Below, one piece after another: positions 62,294-64,000 of a stretch of DNA of 64,000 bases. Source of the stretch: Candidatus Paralachnospira caecorum (GTDB lineage Bacteria > Bacillota > Clostridia > Lachnospirales > Lachnospiraceae); contig CAJFHG010000001.1 of NCBI GenBank assembly GCA_904379015.1, positions 62,001-126,000 of the forward strand, in the 5' to 3' direction. The position numbers were made by a program, and so were the translations under genes. Each line of letters opens with the position of its first letter. Position 1 is the first letter of the stretch. The notes beneath the pieces were generated by a model. That model made no database searches and was not told where the DNA came from. It worked only from the letters and a program-made list of their open reading frames with translations.

Positions 62294-62335
62294 ATTCATG
62301 TTGCCGCTGAAAAGCGAACACAAAACCAAATTGAT

Positions 62336-62408
62336 GCTGGCGTGGCACAGGCGGTAGCGCACCTCATTGGTAATGAGGAGGTCGGCGGTTCGAGTCCGCT
62401 CGCCAGCT
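62336..62408 (+). tRNA. tRNA-Thr (anticodon GGU)
   Basis: The acceptor stem is GCTGGCG/CGCCAGC with discriminator T. The anticodon arm CCTCA-TTGGTAA-TGAGG gives anticodon GGT, reading ACC and ACU. The T arm has TTCGAGT. The D stem has one A-C mismatch (GCAC/GCGC). CCA is not encoded. It is a single tRNA gene with its own promoter and terminator. Confidence 0.93.
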
Positions 62409-62413
62409 CTTAG

Positions 62414-62449
62414 AAAAAACCGTAACCTCAAGGGGTTGCGGTTTTTTTG
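62414..62449 (+). terminator. Intrinsic terminator after tRNA-Thr
   Basis: AAAAAACCGTAACC pairs with GGTTGCGGTTTTTTT around a small loop, 6 nt after the tRNA. Confidence 0.88.
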
Positions 62450-62531
62450 TCGCAATACCCCCGTCCAATGGCTGCCATGCCTGCACGAACGGACAAATCT
62501 GACATCCGGACATAGATCCCTTAAATGCACG

Positions 62532-62558
62532 CATCCCTGCGTCCGGGACGCAGGGATG
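62532..62558. terminator. Near-perfect palindrome downstream of the CNNM gene
   Basis: CATCCCTGCGTCC and GGACGCAGGGATG are 13-bp arms around a single base. A TTTTCC run follows on the plus strand and GCGTGCATTT on the minus strand. It probably ends the CNNM-gene transcript, but the T tract on that strand is weak. Confidence 0.5.
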
Positions 62559-62591
62559 TTTTCCATATCGGATCAGATCAGATTCTGCCGT

Positions 62592-63905
62592 TTATGTTTC
62601 TTCTTCCGGTTTCTCTGTAAGGATTACAGTAGTGGAGCCGATCCTGTGCTTTTTGACAGAATGCACATCGATTTTCAGATTTTCGTATTCGCATGTAAAG
62701 CTCTCGCCGTCTCCCGGCACCTTCCCGATGATGTCACACAGAAATCCGTTGAAGGTGTCGTAAACGTCGGTGGGAAGCTCGATTCCCAGTGCCTCAGCCA
62801 CGTCATCCAGCTGCGCGTAGCCCTGAATCTCCCATTTATTCTGGCCGGTTTTTCTGATTCCAAGAGATTTTTCCTGTTCTTCCGGCTCGTACCAGTCTCC
62901 CACCAGTTCCTCGATCAGATCTCTCAGCGTAACGATTCCCGTCATTCCGCCGTATTCATCGATGACTACAGCAAAACAGCTTCTGCTCTTTTTCATATTC
63001 TGGAACAGTACATTGGCTTTCATTGCCTCCGGCACAAAATAAGCCGGCTGCACAGCCTCCTTCATGACCTTTTCCCTGGATCGGTCCGCCATGCGGAAAT
63101 ACAGCTTCGTATCCAGAATCCCTTCAATATTATCCCGGCTTTCCCGGCAGACAGGATAATAGGTATGGTAGCTTTCCCGGATGATCCGGTCCCATTCCTC
63201 CATGCTGTCCTCCGTATACAGCGCGGTTACCTTGATCCGGTGCGTACACACCTGGCTGACAGGGATGTCGTCAAACTCAAAAATATTCTGGATCATCTCG
63301 GTCTCGTCCGAATCGATAATGCCCTGCTTATTTCCGGCCAGCAGCACCATCTGAATCTCTTCCTCTGTCACTTCATCGTCATTATCACTGGGATCGATCC
63401 CCAAAAGCCGGAGTATCCCATTGGTGGAAGCAGTCAGAAGCGCTACCAGCGGCGCGAAGGCCTTTGATACAAAACTCAGGGTTCCTGCCATTCCCAGAGC
63501 CATTTCTTCCGTCTTCTTCATGGCGATCCGCTTAGGCACCAGTTCTCCCAGCACCAGACTGAAATAGGACAGAATCAGCGTGATCAGCACAACGGCAATG
63601 GAGTTGAGTACCGATTCCGGAACCGGCACGCCGGCTTTCAGAAGCGCCGACACCAGAGGACCGGCAAAATTGTCGGCCGCGAAGGCACTGCCCAGGAATC
63701 CGGCCAGAGTGATCGCCACCTGGATCGTAGCCAGAAAACGGGCCGGTTCCTTTGTAAGCCTGGAAAGCTTCCCGGCCCGTTTGTCCCCCTGCTCCGTCAA
63801 CATCTTCAGCTTCATCTCATTCATGGAAATCACCGCGATTTCCGCACTGGCAAACACCGCGTTGAGCGCGATCAATACAACCTGCAGTATCACTGCTCCT
63901 ATCAT
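62592..63905 (-). CDS. CNNM/HlyC-CorC-family membrane protein with CBS domains
   Basis: A 437-residue protein. N-terminal DUF21/CNNM region with about four helices (LQVVLIALNAVFASAEIAVIS, IQVAITLAGFLGSAFAA, VLITLILSYFSLVLGELVPKRIA), then a CBS pair (about 205-330: VCTHRIKVTALYTEDSMEEW, CFAVVIDEYGGMTGIVTLRDL) and a C-terminal CorC_HlyC domain (about 350-430). This family is linked to Mg or other cation efflux; older names call it hemolysin. The start overlaps the upstream methyltransferase stop (ATGA). Confidence 0.92.
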   Translation of the reverse strand: MIGAVILQVVLIALNAVFASAEIAVISMNEMKLKMLTEQGDKRAGKLSRLTKEPARFLATIQVAITLAGFLGSAFAADNFAGPLVSALLKAGVPVPESVLNSIAVVLITLILSYFSLVLGELVPKRIAMKKTEEMALGMAGTLSFVSKAFAPLVALLTASTNGILRLLGIDPSDNDDEVTEEEIQMVLLAGNKQGIIDSDETEMIQNIFEFDDIPVSQVCTHRIKVTALYTEDSMEEWDRIIRESYHTYYPVCRESRDNIEGILDTKLYFRMADRSREKVMKEAVQPAYFVPEAMKANVLFQNMKKSRSCFAVVIDEYGGMTGIVTLRDLIEELVGDWYEPEEQEKSLGIRKTGQNKWEIQGYAQLDDVAEALGIELPTDVYDTFNGFLCDIIGKVPGDGESFTCEYENLKIDVHSVKKHRIGSTTVILTEKPEEET

Positions 63906-64000
63906 AATTTATCCTGATATCCTCTCTGCCTTACAATCTCATAGGCCAAAACTCCTGCCGCAACAGAAGCGTTTAAAGAATCAATGTCACCTTTCATGGG
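63902..64000 (-). CDS. TrmH/RlmB-family rRNA methyltransferase, C-terminal fragment
   Basis: The last 32 codons of a gene that begins outside the window: PMKGDIDSLNASVAAGVLAYEIVRQRGY, then QDKL and a TGA stop. The SLN-SVA-AG-L-YE pattern is the knot end of SpoU-type 2'-O-ribose methyltransferases. Which of TrmH, RlmB or a related enzyme it is cannot be told. It is coupled to the CNNM gene. Confidence 0.85.
   Translation of the reverse strand, partial: PMKGDIDSLNASVAAGVLAYEIVRQRGYQDKL

Overview
The window looks like chromosome of a spore-forming anaerobic Clostridia species, most probably a Lachnospiraceae-like gut bacterium. The evidence is a complete spoIIIAA-AH operon, spoIVB and spo0A, an anaerobic (early cobalt insertion) cobalamin pathway, ferredoxin-linked 2-oxoacid oxidation, a T-box in front of leuS, and moderately high GC with good Shine-Dalgarno sites. 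Nearly all genes lie on the minus strand, so transcription runs from high to low coordinates. The assignment to a family is inference; the gene content is read from the sequence.

Layout. 1-5751: cobalamin operon cbiD-L-F-G-H and a fused cbiJ-cbiE that runs off the left edge, driven by a sigma-A promoter with a very short leader. 5974-8870: HD-domain protein, glycogen synthase glgA and spo0A. 9060-16278: an insertion relative to the usual spoIVB-spo0A neighbourhood, holding a broken AraC regulator, a type III restriction-modification pair (mod-res) and a copper ATPase whose C-terminus is a CopZ-like chaperone. 16396-26615: the classic Firmicutes block spoIVB, recN, argR, nadK, tlyA, dxs, ispA, xseB, xseA, nusB and an Asp23-family gene. 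26713-32034: spoIIIAH to spoIIIAA. 32134-42486: housekeeping and small accessory genes (DUF2284 protein, GNAT, ABC exporter, ogt, rlmH, carB, a 2-TM protein, YitT). 42648-43160: a flavin reductase.

43272-59067 reads as one amino-acid/peptide catabolism locus. It has an M29-type aminopeptidase, a GntR/FCD regulator, a branched-chain-type ABC importer (livGFKHM) with an embedded nitrilase-superfamily amidohydrolase, an M20 peptidase, an aminotransferase, an Asp/Glu-type racemase, a four-subunit 2-oxoacid:ferredoxin oxidoreductase and a succinyl-CoA-synthetase-type pair. The same palindrome, TTGT-NN-ACAA, sits in the two operon promoters (around 50710 and 59130) and fits a FadR-type GntR operator, so uptake and oxidation are probably controlled together. 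I regard this locus as the best candidate for a poorly described pathway: import, hydrolysis, racemisation, transamination, oxidative decarboxylation to an acyl-CoA, and ATP formation. Its substrate cannot be read from sequence.

59431-64000: leuS with its T-box leader, a tRNA-Thr(GGU) with its own promoter and terminator, a CNNM/HlyC-type membrane protein, and the 3' end of a TrmH/RlmB-type rRNA methyltransferase. I found no CRISPR array, insertion sequence, rRNA or phage gene.
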